The notes: generated from the sequence alone by a model not told the origin. A stretch of DNA of 39,507 bases from Candidatus Saccharimonadota bacterium (GCA_026395435.1 JAPLYT010000003.1:199328-238834); one strand, 5' to 3'. Shown: positions 8,800 through 16,392, counted from the first letter of the stretch. Made by a program: numbers and translations.

Positions 8800-8910
8800 A
8801 TGGGCCTATTCTAATAGGGGTAACCATAAAAAGCTACCCAATAACCAATATAATGCCTTTTTACTAGCCCACCCCTAGACGTAAGCCACCAAAAGCATTA
8901 CGCTAGTGGT

Positions 8911-9465
8911 ATGCCAAAATCGACCAAAAAGTATTTTGATGACCAGTTTGACGACGAAACGGTTTTATATGTTTTTCGAAAGCACCCGATCGTTATGCGG
9001 AAGGGGCTCATCATCGGGTTGGCCGCCTGGCTCGTAGGGCCCATCTATACGCTTGTCCTTGTCTACGCGCGCCCCGACAACGTTCCCAGTATGGGATTCT
9101 TCGGATTAAGCCTCGTCGCTAGCATTCTACTCGGTATGCTTATACTGTTACCTTCATGGATAGGTTGGTATTACAGCCTGTTTATCGTTACCGACCAAAG
9201 ACTCATACAAATTACTCAAAAAGGTTTGTTTCACCGAAGCGTTATAGATCTAGGCTTAGGGCAGATACAAATGGTCAACTACCAGATCGCTGGACTCCAG
9301 CAAACTTTGCTCGGATACGGTACAATAATGATGCAGACGTACGTCGGTGATCTTGTTATCCACGATATTCACCATCCTGCAAAGATTCAGAAGAAACTCC
9401 TCCATATTCTCCGCGAAGAAGGTGTGGACGTACTGGAAAAACCGATAGAAAAGGAACAAGAATAA
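8911..9465 (+). CDS. PH-domain (bPH2/YdbS-like) membrane protein
   Basis: A 184-residue protein with two hydrophobic segments (about residues 33-52 and 62-88) followed by a region like bacterial PH domains: WYYSLFIVTDQRLIQITQKGLFHRSVIDLGLGQIQMVNYQ..., where ITDQR-LIQI-KGLF is typical. Function in such proteins is generally unknown, probably membrane-associated binding. It is the first gene of a three-gene run with 1-bp spacers (stop TAA, then C, then ATG of the foldase). A weak -10 (TACGCT) lies 6 nt before the ATG. Confidence 0.82.
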   Translation: MPKSTKKYFDDQFDDETVLYVFRKHPIVMRKGLIIGLAAWLVGPIYTLVLVYARPDNVPSMGFFGLSLVASILLGMLILLPSWIGWYYSLFIVTDQRLIQITQKGLFHRSVIDLGLGQIQMVNYQIAGLQQTLLGYGTIMMQTYVGDLVIHDIHHPAKIQKKLLHILREEGVDVLEKPIEKEQE

Positions 9466-9466
9466 C

Positions 9467-10519
9467 ATGAAGCAAAAACTAAAAAATCTGGTATCAAAAA
9501 AGGCTCGCATAGCATCGCAAGACACAGAACAAGAGGGCTTGCCACGTATCACTAATGAAACCGTTGCTGAACACCGCGAAGAGGTCTTATCTAGTGCTCG
9601 TAAGTACATTTATCCTTTGCAACACTCAAAACACAAGATAGTCCTGATTACGACCAGCTTATTCATTGCGGCTATCGTGATGTTCTTTAGCTTCACGACA
9701 CTGTCGTTATATAAGCTCAAGTCGCACTCAGCTTTTCTGTATGGCGTTACCCAAGTTCTGCCATTCCCAATTGCAAAAGCAGGGGGTAGCTATGTTGCAT
9801 ACGAAAATTACCTTTTTGAGCTCAAACACTACATCCACTACTATCAAAATCAGCAGAAACTCGACTTCAAGACAGAATCAGGTAAGCAACAACTCGCTGA
9901 ATTCAAAAAACGTGCACTCGATAAGGTCATCAACGATGCCTACATCAAGCAACTGGCTAAAGAAAACAAAGTTTCTGTTTCCGACAAAGAAGTGAATACC
10001 GAAATTCAAATTGTTCGCACCCAAAACAGGCTAGGCGGAAGTGATAAAGTATTCGAAGATGTCCTCAAGGAATACTGGGGCTGGTCACTCAATGACTTCA
10101 AGCGAAGTCTTAAGCAGCAGATCCTAGCCCAAAAGCTCCTACCAGTTTTAGACCCAGCAACGTCGGCCCGAGCAGCGGCAGCAAAAGCTGAATTATCATC
10201 AGGTGCTGACTTTGCAGCTATTGCTAAGAAATATTCTGACGACGCATCTACAAAAGACAACGGCGGAGAATTTGGGTTCCCAATAGACAAAGCAAACCGT
10301 GATATATCTGCACAAACCACAGCCGTACTGTTCAAACTAAAGCCTGGCGAAGTATCCGATGTTATCAATGCTGGCTACAGTTTGGAGATAGTCAAGAACA
10401 TAGAAGTGCAGGGCGACAAAGTCCGATCTGCCCATATTCTGTTCAATTATAAAGATATAAATACCTATATCAATGACCTCAAAGATAAGAAGAAATCAAG
10501 CATTTTCGTGAAACTTTAA
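9467..10519 (+). CDS. Membrane-anchored PpiC/SurA-type peptidyl-prolyl isomerase
   Basis: A 350-residue foldase. A single membrane segment (about residues 58-83, KIVLITTSLFIAAIVMFFSF) is preceded by about 57 charged cytoplasmic residues. Outside follows a SurA_N-like helical domain (about 100-230) and a parvulin-type rotamase domain (about 230-320) with LSSGADFAAIAKKYSDDASTKDNGGEFGF and KPGEVSDVI, typical of PpiC/PrsA. The C-terminal end keeps RSAHILF, a motif that normally starts a parvulin domain, so the domain may be circularly arranged or a second one truncated. Likely helps fold exported proteins such as pilins or surface proteins. Confidence 0.88.
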   Translation: MKQKLKNLVSKKARIASQDTEQEGLPRITNETVAEHREEVLSSARKYIYPLQHSKHKIVLITTSLFIAAIVMFFSFTTLSLYKLKSHSAFLYGVTQVLPFPIAKAGGSYVAYENYLFELKHYIHYYQNQQKLDFKTESGKQQLAEFKKRALDKVINDAYIKQLAKENKVSVSDKEVNTEIQIVRTQNRLGGSDKVFEDVLKEYWGWSLNDFKRSLKQQILAQKLLPVLDPATSARAAAAKAELSSGADFAAIAKKYSDDASTKDNGGEFGFPIDKANRDISAQTTAVLFKLKPGEVSDVINAGYSLEIVKNIEVQGDKVRSAHILFNYKDINTYINDLKDKKKSSIFVKL

Positions 10520-10520
10520 A

Positions 10521-11822
10521 ATGTACATAAACCGAATTGTCCCTAAACCTGCAAATATTGGGAGGCATAGCGATAATATTTTATTAAATAAATTACTAAG
10601 TAAATATATAGTATATATACCATTTGGCCTTCCTCTACTCTATATTTTCCCTCTATTTGGATCCTCTAATACTTTTTTATTGCAAGCTATGGTGATAAAT
10701 ATCTCTGCTCTATTGATTATTTGTTCAAGCGGGCTTAAGAAAGATCTAAATGAACTAGGATCTTACAAATATCTAGTCATTATATTTAGCGTCAATGTGG
10801 CCTTATCGACACTTCTTTTTTCAAGTAGTCTACCTACAGGATTACTAGGCCTCAAAGGAGATTATCAGGGAGCGATATTCCAATTGTCATCATTACTTCT
10901 AGGTTTATATTTAGCACCGAGACTATTTGCGAAAAATAACCTACGTAATATTACCAATATCATGTCGTTAGTCTGCGCCATATCAATTATCGTTGACCTG
11001 CCTTTTCTTATAAACGGGATTAGACTATCAGGTTTATTGTTGCACGACACTGCAATGAGTTTATATGCCGCAATTACATTTGGCTTTAATATAATTCAAC
11101 TGAAGGGTTCGGTTATTAATAAAGAATTTAAACTTAGAGGGGTAGGGGCTTTGGTTAGCCTGTTGGCAGTCTTATTGACTGCTTCACGTATAGGGCTTTT
11201 TGTCTTGATAGTAATCATAGTGTTTAACGTCGTCTTAAATAGAAAACCAATAGTATCATTAAAAGTGTCATTAATAATTCTCGCAAGTATAGGCGTGATA
11301 CTCCTCTCATTTTCGCCAGCTTCTCGTCTCGTAAGGATCTCAAAAATTCATAAAGGCGTTAGCTATAGGCTTCAACTGTACGAATGGTCGATACGACAAT
11401 CAAGATTAAGTCTAATAGGGCTAGGATCCTCTCAGACGTATAGGGCATTAATACCTGACGGTAATACGCCCATACCTCCTGTTATAAAAGATACGCTGAA
11501 CAAGGGTTATCCATTGTGGTATACCCACGATCAATTTATTGATAAATATATACAGTACGGCACAATTGGCTCAGGTATTTTCGTTTCGCTAGTCGCAGCT
11601 TCAATATTCAGCTACTGGAAGGTGTTATTGAGCGGAAGGATACAAGAGCGCGAACTTCTAGAAATACAAACTCTGCAAGTATTCGGCATAGTTTTAATCG
11701 CTACTCTCGGTCATTTAATGGTCGACACGCCGAACATAATATTGGCCCCAATTGTATACATCTCGCTGTTCGGTATCATTATAATTAACACTAGATTATC
11801 CTATCGGGCTAGAGCACTATAA
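10521..11822 (+). CDS. O-antigen ligase / polysaccharide polymerase-like membrane protein
   Basis: A 433-residue protein with about ten to twelve hydrophobic segments and a larger hydrophilic loop near residues 275-345. The region ASRIGLFVLIVIIVFN followed by a loop with YRLQLYEWSIRQSRLSLIGLGSSQTYR and the motif GYPLWYTHDQFIDKYIQYGTIGS resembles the Wzy_C family (WaaL/Wzy), where a conserved Arg and His in the loop take part in glycan transfer. The family is divergent, so ligase versus polymerase cannot be decided. Base composition is more AT-rich than its neighbours. It follows the foldase with a 1-bp gap and is probably co-transcribed. Confidence 0.78.
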   Translation: MYINRIVPKPANIGRHSDNILLNKLLSKYIVYIPFGLPLLYIFPLFGSSNTFLLQAMVINISALLIICSSGLKKDLNELGSYKYLVIIFSVNVALSTLLFSSSLPTGLLGLKGDYQGAIFQLSSLLLGLYLAPRLFAKNNLRNITNIMSLVCAISIIVDLPFLINGIRLSGLLLHDTAMSLYAAITFGFNIIQLKGSVINKEFKLRGVGALVSLLAVLLTASRIGLFVLIVIIVFNVVLNRKPIVSLKVSLIILASIGVILLSFSPASRLVRISKIHKGVSYRLQLYEWSIRQSRLSLIGLGSSQTYRALIPDGNTPIPPVIKDTLNKGYPLWYTHDQFIDKYIQYGTIGSGIFVSLVAASIFSYWKVLLSGRIQERELLEIQTLQVFGIVLIATLGHLMVDTPNIILAPIVYISLFGIIIINTRLSYRARAL

Positions 11823-11836
11823 AAGCCCTTTTATAA
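11819..11836 (+). terminator. Possible weak hairpin after the ligase-like gene
   Basis: TATAAAAG-CCC-TTTTATA overlaps the stop codon. The stem is AT-only apart from one pair, so termination strength is doubtful. Confidence 0.35.
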
Positions 11837-11938
11837 CAAGCGCGTATCTGTTAAACATGAGTAAAAAATTTGTTCAAAAGCACTTTTTATATACATGTAC
11901 TGACTGCGTCCATGGACGGATAAAATACCCCTCATGGA

Positions 11939-12649
11939 TCATTCTATAAAGCGCTGTTGAGTAATGTACCAGTCATGGATTATGGCGCTGGTTTTATCGG
12001 AACTCGAAACGTCTAATATTTCTACATCGATCGGGTAGGCTCTGCCGGTTTCGTCCCAGCCCCAATTATCAGCATGCGCTGCTTCAAATGGATTAAGAAG
12101 CTGAAGAATGGATTCTGGGGCAGGCCCTACAGCAGGGTCAAAATCTGGATCAAGTCTCCGGTACATCGCTAGTACCTGCGATTCTTCATCAAATAAATCT
12201 GCGTATGGAGGGCCATACGTTTTCACAGGCTCACGGGAGGGATCAGGCTTAGATTGATTTTCGCCATAGCTGATCAATTTTGGGGTTGATGCATATAGCT
12301 GATAGCGACCATCAGTATCTTCACGGATTCCCCATTGTGTGTCAGGGAACAGTACGCCGGCATCCGTCGCATAGCGTAATAATGCTACGGCTTCGGTCGC
12401 CTCGTCCAAGGTATTTACTTTGTGACACGGCTTTACATACAGGAATTCAGTTTTATTTCCTGCTTCATCGAACTTCCAAAACGTACCATGAAATCCATCA
12501 TTGAATCCTTCTTCTTTTCGGTACTCATCAAATTGCTCCTGAGAGATAATCACGTCCAGTTCTGTTTGATCTACCAACTCGCCAGTTGCTTGCGGTGCAG
12601 GGGGCATAATTGTTTGTAATTCAACTGGAGTATCAGGCATATCTGTCAT
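11939..12649 (-). CDS. Hypothetical protein, possibly kinase-fold related
   Basis: A 236-residue acidic soluble protein that is not recognised. No signal peptide or membrane segment. The middle has QWGIREDTDGRYQLYASTPKL, and the C-terminal third reads NPFEAAHADNWGWDETGRAYPIDVEIL, which resembles the catalytic/metal-binding loop of aminoglycoside-kinase-like folds (HADN-W-G...D-G...ID), so a degenerate kinase fold is possible (inference). The start is supported by TGa-TACTAT (12656-12661, minus strand) ending 6 nt before the ATG, which makes the mRNA leaderless. It stands alone, converging on the ligase-like gene. Confidence 0.72.
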   Translation of the reverse strand: MTDMPDTPVELQTIMPPAPQATGELVDQTELDVIISQEQFDEYRKEEGFNDGFHGTFWKFDEAGNKTEFLYVKPCHKVNTLDEATEAVALLRYATDAGVLFPDTQWGIREDTDGRYQLYASTPKLISYGENQSKPDPSREPVKTYGPPYADLFDEESQVLAMYRRLDPDFDPAVGPAPESILQLLNPFEAAHADNWGWDETGRAYPIDVEILDVSSSDKTSAIIHDWYITQQRFIE

Positions 12650-12655
12650 ATTTCA

Positions 12656-12661
12656 ATAGTA
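12656..12661 (-). promoter_or_regulatory. Extended -10 box for leaderless hypothetical gene
   Basis: On the minus strand TGa-TACTAT is followed by 6 nt and the ATG at 12649. Confidence 0.55.
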
Positions 12662-12691
12662 TCACAAGGGACATCACGATATTACCTACAC

Positions 12692-12910
12692 AAACCGGCG
12701 ATCTCATTCACTTCGTTCATGGATCGCATCGCTTGTATCGCAAGTCAGCAAACTAAAAAAGCCACCTTTCAGGTGACTTACTTAGTTTGGCGGGCCCGAC
12801 CGGATAACCGCACACCTGCGCTTGTTCTCGAAGCAAGCTTCTGCGAGCGAGCTTGATGACCGAACCGGCGATCTAGCCCCGCTAGAGCGGGCCGATCGCC
12901 TTGCTTCAAA
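12692..12910 (-). repeat. Broken tRNA-Asp fragments upstream of intact tRNA-Asp
   Basis: This stretch of about 300 bases without a protein gene holds three partial copies of the 3' half of the adjacent tRNA-Asp. 12693-12705 repeats AACCGGCGATCTC. 12787-12805 repeats TTGGCGGGCCCGACCGGAT (19 nt, T-stem 3' strand, acceptor 3' strand and CCA). 12861-12874 repeats CGAACCGGCGATCT. The second is also preceded by a hairpin (about 12758-12781) in the same place as the hairpin in front of the intact tRNA (12929-12958). A further strong hairpin, GGCGATC...GATCGCC with inner GCCCCGCT/AGCGGGC, covers about 12866-12900. No complete cloverleaf can be folded. Confidence 0.75.
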
Positions 12911-12928
12911 TTAGACAGACAGCAATAA

Positions 12929-12960
12929 AAAAGACCCATCTAGAGATGAGTCGTTTTTTA
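12929..12960 (-). terminator. Terminator of tRNA-Asp transcript
   Basis: AAAAAAGAC.CATCT / AGATGAGTCGTTTTTT: a hairpin with A and T tracts on both sides, directly beyond the CCA end of tRNA-Asp on the minus strand. Confidence 0.7.
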
Positions 12961-12961
12961 T

Positions 12962-13039
12962 TGGCGGGCCCGACCGGATTCGAACCGGCGATCTCCTCCG
13001 TGACAGGGAGGCATGTTAGGCCAGCTACACCACGGGCCC
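12962..13039 (-). tRNA. tRNA-Asp(GTC)
   Basis: A complete cloverleaf with encoded CCA. Acceptor GGGCCCG/CGGGCCC, anticodon stem CCTCC/GGAGG with loop CTGTCAC (anticodon GTC), T arm GCCGGTTCGAATCCGGT, discriminator G as expected for Asp. Confidence 0.96.
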
Positions 13040-13123
13040 GCATCTGTTTCTTTTTCAAGTAACGAAACAAATCATAGCAATTTAAGGGGTAAAAAGCAAG
13101 ATTTGATTTATAATATAGGAGTT

Positions 13124-13594
13124 ATGGGCAAGTTAATAACAAAGAAATGCATTGTTTGTGGAAAGCGTGTATCAAGGTCTAGATATACCTATTGTTCAAA
13201 TCAGTGCCAATCAGATATTACATATCAAAATTATATTAGTGACTGGAAGAAAGGTATTGTTTTGGGCTTACAAGCAAGTCAGGGAATTGTTTCAAGACAT
13301 ATTAAGCGGTATTTAAGAGATAAATATAATAACAAGTGTTGTGTTTGTGGATGGGCTCAGGTTAATATCATTACAAGGCAAGTACCGCTTGTTGCAGATC
13401 ATATTGACGGTAATTGGCAGAATAATCGTGAGGATAACCTTCGCTTAATATGTCCAAATTGCGACTCAATATCCCCTACTTACGCTGCGCTGAACAGAGG
13501 TAAAGGCAGGAAAGGGAGGGTGGTGAGCAATAGAGTCATAAAGTCGAAGATATACGCTAAAGAACATGCCGGAGTAACTCAGTTGGTAGAGTAG
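13124..13594 (+). CDS. HNH endonuclease between tRNA genes
   Basis: A 156-residue protein. The N terminus has a zinc-finger-like CIVCG...YCSNQCQ (about 9-28), and the C-terminal half a Zn-bound HNH motif: CCVCGW, then LVADHIDGNWQNNREDNLRLICPNC (about 70-125). The DH, N and N residues of the HNH fold and two CxxC pairs are present, so it is probably an active nuclease. An upstream in-frame ATG (13013) lies inside tRNA-Asp; ATG 13124, 9 nt after TATAAT (13109-13114) and with AGGAG (13117-13121) very close, is preferred. The last nine codons (AGVTQLVE and stop) lie inside tRNA-Thr. It is richer in A/T and Lys/Ile codons than its neighbours, suggesting acquisition. Free-standing homing-type HNH nucleases fit this position, but the target is unknown. 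Confidence 0.8.
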   Translation: MGKLITKKCIVCGKRVSRSRYTYCSNQCQSDITYQNYISDWKKGIVLGLQASQGIVSRHIKRYLRDKYNNKCCVCGWAQVNIITRQVPLVADHIDGNWQNNREDNLRLICPNCDSISPTYAALNRGKGRKGRVVSNRVIKSKIYAKEHAGVTQLVE

Positions 13595-13643
13595 CTGTTT
13601 CGTAAATAGCAAGTCGTGGGTTCGAATCCCATCTCCGGCTCCA
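13568..13643 (+). tRNA. tRNA-Thr(CGT)
   Basis: A 76-nt cloverleaf with CCA. Acceptor GCCGGAG/CTCCGGC, anticodon stem GCTGT/ATAGC with loop TTCGTAA (anticodon CGT), T arm GTGGGTTCGAATCCCAT, discriminator T. The UCCA end pairs with the T-box UGGA of the thrS leader at 17231. The first 27 nt also code for the end of the HNH protein. Confidence 0.95.
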
Positions 13644-13700
13644 TTGCTTTTATCATCGTACTGTTCGTCCATTTAACTCTAATGGTCGTTGATTCCTCAG

Positions 13701-13859
13701 GCGGGTATCGTATAGTGGCTAATATGCGACCTTCCCAAGGTCGAGAGGAGAGTGAGTGATGCCAGTGGCATCGCGCAAGGCAATCTTCACTTTAAAACTT
13801 GTTTTCAAAGTAGAAGTTGCGGGGTCGCAGGATGTGAACGATTCTCTCCATCCGCACCA
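13701..13859 (+). tRNA. tRNA-Gly(CCC) interrupted in the T loop by about 84 nt
   Basis: The first 52 nt form a canonical tRNA-Gly: acceptor GCGGGTA, D arm GTAT/ATAT, anticodon stem CGACC/GGTCG with loop TTCCCAA (anticodon CCC), a 4-nt variable region and the 5' T-stem strand GAGAG (13748-13752). The 3' part is found only after 91 nt: CGATT, T-stem strand CTCTC (13844-13848), CATCCGC, A, CCA (13857-13859). Acceptor pairs 1-6 form, 7-66 is A-C. So about 84 nt interrupt the T loop. The insert folds on its own: GATGCC/GGCATC (13758-13772) and a long hairpin 13780-13820 (GCAA, CTTC, CTTT, AAAA paired with TTTT, AAAG, GAAG, TTGC). It is far too short for a normal group I intron and no joining point restores a standard TTC T-loop. 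Intron, inactivating insertion or pseudogene cannot be told apart. Confidence 0.75.
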
Positions 13860-13908
13860 GCAATAACACTAGTTAAAGCGGGTCAAAACGTGTATTATTG
13901 ATCACTAT

Positions 13909-14265
13909 ATGGCACTACCAAAAAAATACTTACATGATCGCCTTGTGTTACTCCTTTTGAGCGTACAGACATTCTTTGCTCTTCTTGGTACGACCCTGAT
14001 TCTCCTGCGACTCGGCAGTGGACAGCGGGGTGTTTACTGGGCTGAATATCGATCTAACCTAGGAATAGGCGCCCATATCCCAGGAAAGCTCACCGATTTA
14101 CTGGCCTTTGTTTTATTTTTTGTTATTGTCCTCGGCGTAAATACTATGTTGAGCGCCAAAGCATATGTTCATCACCGTAATTATGCCCTCACGGTTCTTG
14201 GGCTCGGTATTTTACTCATGATTCTTTCCATAATAGTTAGTAACTTACTTCTAGATTTGCGATAA
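13909..14265 (+). CDS. Small membrane protein, unrecognised
   Basis: A 118-residue protein with three hydrophobic segments (about 12-34, 63-82 and 93-115); YFxx-like charged loop between the first two. No family is recognised. The stop is 3 bp before the start of the glycosyltransferase gene, so the two are one operon and the protein may be an accessory subunit of the transferase (inference). TATTAT (13893-13898) lies 10 nt before the ATG. Confidence 0.75.
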   Translation: MALPKKYLHDRLVLLLLSVQTFFALLGTTLILLRLGSGQRGVYWAEYRSNLGIGAHIPGKLTDLLAFVLFFVIVLGVNTMLSAKAYVHHRNYALTVLGLGILLMILSIIVSNLLLDLR

Positions 14266-14268
14266 CTC

Positions 14269-15867
14269 ATGAAAGTAACAGATATTGAAATACCCTACGA
14301 AAAAGATCGTAGCCGTCGATATCGATTATTCGAAATTCTACCTGGTGTTATATCTTGGAGCATTCTCATACTTCCATTTATATTGAGCCTATTCATACCT
14401 CAGCTAGTGATCTTCATGATCATTACGTACATCTTACTGTGGTTTGTAAAATCTATGGGCTTATTGATTCGAAGTTTTCAAGGGCTAAAGAAGCTCGAAG
14501 ATTCCAAGAAACTTGATTGGCGAGCAATGACCGCAGATTTGCAAAACGGCACTGTTGCCGAGACCACCGTTGCCCCCGAGTGGCATCAAGAAAATCTTGC
14601 TCGAGTAGGGAACATAAAGCCCGATGATGTATATAACGCCATTATTATCGCTGCATACAACGAAACCCGAGAAATTCTCGAGCCTACCATTCAGTCAGTA
14701 CTGGCCTCAGACTACGATATGAAAAAGGTCATCTTGGTCCTGGCGTATGAAGGGCGCGACGGAGCTAAATCTGAAGAAGCGGTATTACAGCTAGCCCATG
14801 AATATGGCAGTAAATTTGCTCATACCGTTACTGCGAAACATCCACTCACCGAAAATGAGGTAAGAGGCAAGGGTGGAAACATCACCTTTGCTGCCCGAAA
14901 GCTTGAAGAGTATCTGAAAAGTGCCAAGATCGACCCTATAAATGTAATTGTGACCACTCTTGACTCAGATAACCGGCCACATCCGAAGTACCTTGCCGCA
15001 CTTACATACTTATACGTCGTGTGTCCGGATCCACTCTATGCATCTTTCCAACCTGTACCAATATTCACCAATAATATTTGGGATGTCCCGGCACCGATGC
15101 GTGTTATAGCTACCGGTAATTCATTCTGGAATATCGTGCTTTCTATGCGTCCGCATATGATCCGAAACTTTTCCTCACACGCTCAAGGTATGCAAGCGCT
15201 CATCGAGACAGACTATTGGAGTGTCCGTACAATCGTCGAAGATGGCCACCAGTTCTGGCGTACCTATTTCAGATTTGACGGTAAGCACGAAGTCTATCCG
15301 ATCTATCTGCCAATCTATCAAGATGCTGTCTTCTCGTCTTCTTATATTAAGACCCTCAAGATGCAATTCGTACAATTACGACGGTGGGCCTATGGTGCAT
15401 CTGACATCGCCTACGTCGTAGATAAAGGCTTCTTCACTAAGAACAAGGTACCCAAAGGTGATCTCATTATGAAGATTGCCCGACTCGCAGAAGGGCACAT
15501 CAGCTGGGCTACAGCGCCACTTATTTTAGCATTCGCAGGGTACGTCCCATTACTCGTCAATCCAAAAGATTTTAGTTCAAATCAACTTCCGATCATCGCT
15601 GGACGAATTCAGACAATCGCAATGTTCGGTATTCTTGCCACGTTATATATGAGTCTCAAGACACTGCCGCCCAAACCTGAGCACTACAAGCGACACCGAA
15701 CTATTTTTATGATCCTCCAGTGGGTGTATCTACCGTTTACAACGGTCATTTATAACTCTATGTCGGCACTCGTGTCACAAACTCGACTCATGTTCGGAAA
15801 ATACCTCGATAAGTTCGATGTCACCGACAAAGCAGTCATGACCAGCGACAAAAAAACGATTATCTAA
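14269..15867 (+). CDS. Processive family 2 glycosyltransferase (cellulose/hyaluronan synthase-like)
   Basis: A 532-residue membrane glycosyltransferase. Two N-terminal membrane helices (about 24-65), a GT-A catalytic domain (about 110-400) and three or four C-terminal helices (about 405-510). GT2 motifs are readable: AIIIAAYNETREILEPTIQSVLAS, the DxD-like TTLDSDNRPHPKYLAALTYLY, the ED-like TIVEDGHQFWRTYF, and a QxxRW-type LRRWAYGASD preceded by Q. The last motif indicates a processive polymer-forming enzyme. No PilZ domain is seen. The polymer is unknown; an exopolysaccharide or cell-envelope glycan is likely. Confidence 0.88.
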   Translation: MKVTDIEIPYEKDRSRRYRLFEILPGVISWSILILPFILSLFIPQLVIFMIITYILLWFVKSMGLLIRSFQGLKKLEDSKKLDWRAMTADLQNGTVAETTVAPEWHQENLARVGNIKPDDVYNAIIIAAYNETREILEPTIQSVLASDYDMKKVILVLAYEGRDGAKSEEAVLQLAHEYGSKFAHTVTAKHPLTENEVRGKGGNITFAARKLEEYLKSAKIDPINVIVTTLDSDNRPHPKYLAALTYLYVVCPDPLYASFQPVPIFTNNIWDVPAPMRVIATGNSFWNIVLSMRPHMIRNFSSHAQGMQALIETDYWSVRTIVEDGHQFWRTYFRFDGKHEVYPIYLPIYQDAVFSSSYIKTLKMQFVQLRRWAYGASDIAYVVDKGFFTKNKVPKGDLIMKIARLAEGHISWATAPLILAFAGYVPLLVNPKDFSSNQLPIIAGRIQTIAMFGILATLYMSLKTLPPKPEHYKRHRTIFMILQWVYLPFTTVIYNSMSALVSQTRLMFGKYLDKFDVTDKAVMTSDKKTII

Positions 15868-15877
15868 GTCTCAATAT

Positions 15878-16294
15878 TCACTTCTTTGTACCTGTCTTAG
15901 GGTGATACGCAGCATAATAGACTCCCGCTGCAGGGTCAAATGCGTGTAGGACTTTCAGGGACTCTTCGATGATCACATCTTTTTGAACCTCAGCATGCTT
16001 AATATGGGGGTAGATGTTGCTGATTATGGTGTCTGTAAGAGCAATAGAGCTCCCCAGAGCATCCTTACGGTGTTTACAGCTTTCGTATATGCTCACCAGT
16101 AATCTGTCGCGAGAGAAGGGCTCTGTGAGCCTACTCGTGCGTACTAAAACAGCAGTGGCAAGATCTATTTTTTCGAGAGTTGTTACTGTTGCATGACACT
16201 CTGTGCATTCACGTCTACGCCAAACGGCATTAGCGCGTTTTTGTAATCGTGAGTTTTTGACTGATGTTTCGTTACCACAATAGAGACATACCAT
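15878..16294 (-). CDS. nrdR: Transcriptional repressor NrdR (zinc ribbon + ATP cone)
   Basis: A 138-residue regulator that senses ATP/dATP and represses ribonucleotide reductase genes. The N-terminal zinc ribbon has CLYCG and CTEC pairs and the typical RRRECTECHATVTTLEKI sequence; the ATP cone follows with VLVRTSRLTEPFSRDRLLVSIYESCKHR. Slightly shorter than usual (about 150). The start ATG lies within an NrdR-box-like palindrome (16293-16310), suggesting autorepression. No nrd gene is present in this window. It converges on the glycosyltransferase with a 10-bp gap. Confidence 0.9.
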   Translation of the reverse strand: MVCLYCGNETSVKNSRLQKRANAVWRRRECTECHATVTTLEKIDLATAVLVRTSRLTEPFSRDRLLVSIYESCKHRKDALGSSIALTDTIISNIYPHIKHAEVQKDVIIEESLKVLHAFDPAAGVYYAAYHPKTGTKK

Positions 16295-16310
16295 GACAAT
16301 ATGTTGTCAT
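16293..16310. promoter_or_regulatory. NrdR-box-like operator overlapping the nrdR start codon
   Basis: ATGACAA-TATG-TTGTCAT is a perfect 7-bp inverted repeat. Its minus-strand core CAACATATTG matches the known NrdR box core (CwAtATaTwG) at nine of ten positions. A second inverted repeat, ACAGAA-TAT-TTCTGT, lies at 16338-16352. Confidence 0.6.
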
Positions 16311-16323
16311 ACCGGAGAGAAAA

Positions 16324-16392
16324 ATGCTAGTGGATAAACAGAATATTTCTGTGGGTAAAGCAGCAATAGCAGTAGAATTTTTAAGAGATTGA
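16324..16392 (+). CDS. Possible 22-residue leader-type ORF, divergent from nrdR
   Basis: ATG with GGAGAG (16313-16318) at good spacing, reading MLVDKQNISVGKAAIAVEFLRD then stop. It lies just beyond the NrdR-box-like site and runs away from nrdR. No homology is recognised; it may be chance. Confidence 0.25.
   Translation: MLVDKQNISVGKAAIAVEFLRD

Noticed and set aside
12692-12910. A second complete tRNA-Asp gene
   Set aside because: Only parts of the T arm and acceptor are present; no anticodon or D arm can be folded.
13013-13123. Longer HNH protein starting at 13013
   Set aside because: The extension lies in tRNA-Asp and reads through its sequence; a promoter and SD sit directly before 13124.
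13701-13859. Group I intron in tRNA-Gly
   Set aside because: The insert is only about 84 nt, too small for a group I core, and does not end in G at a position that would give a normal T loop.
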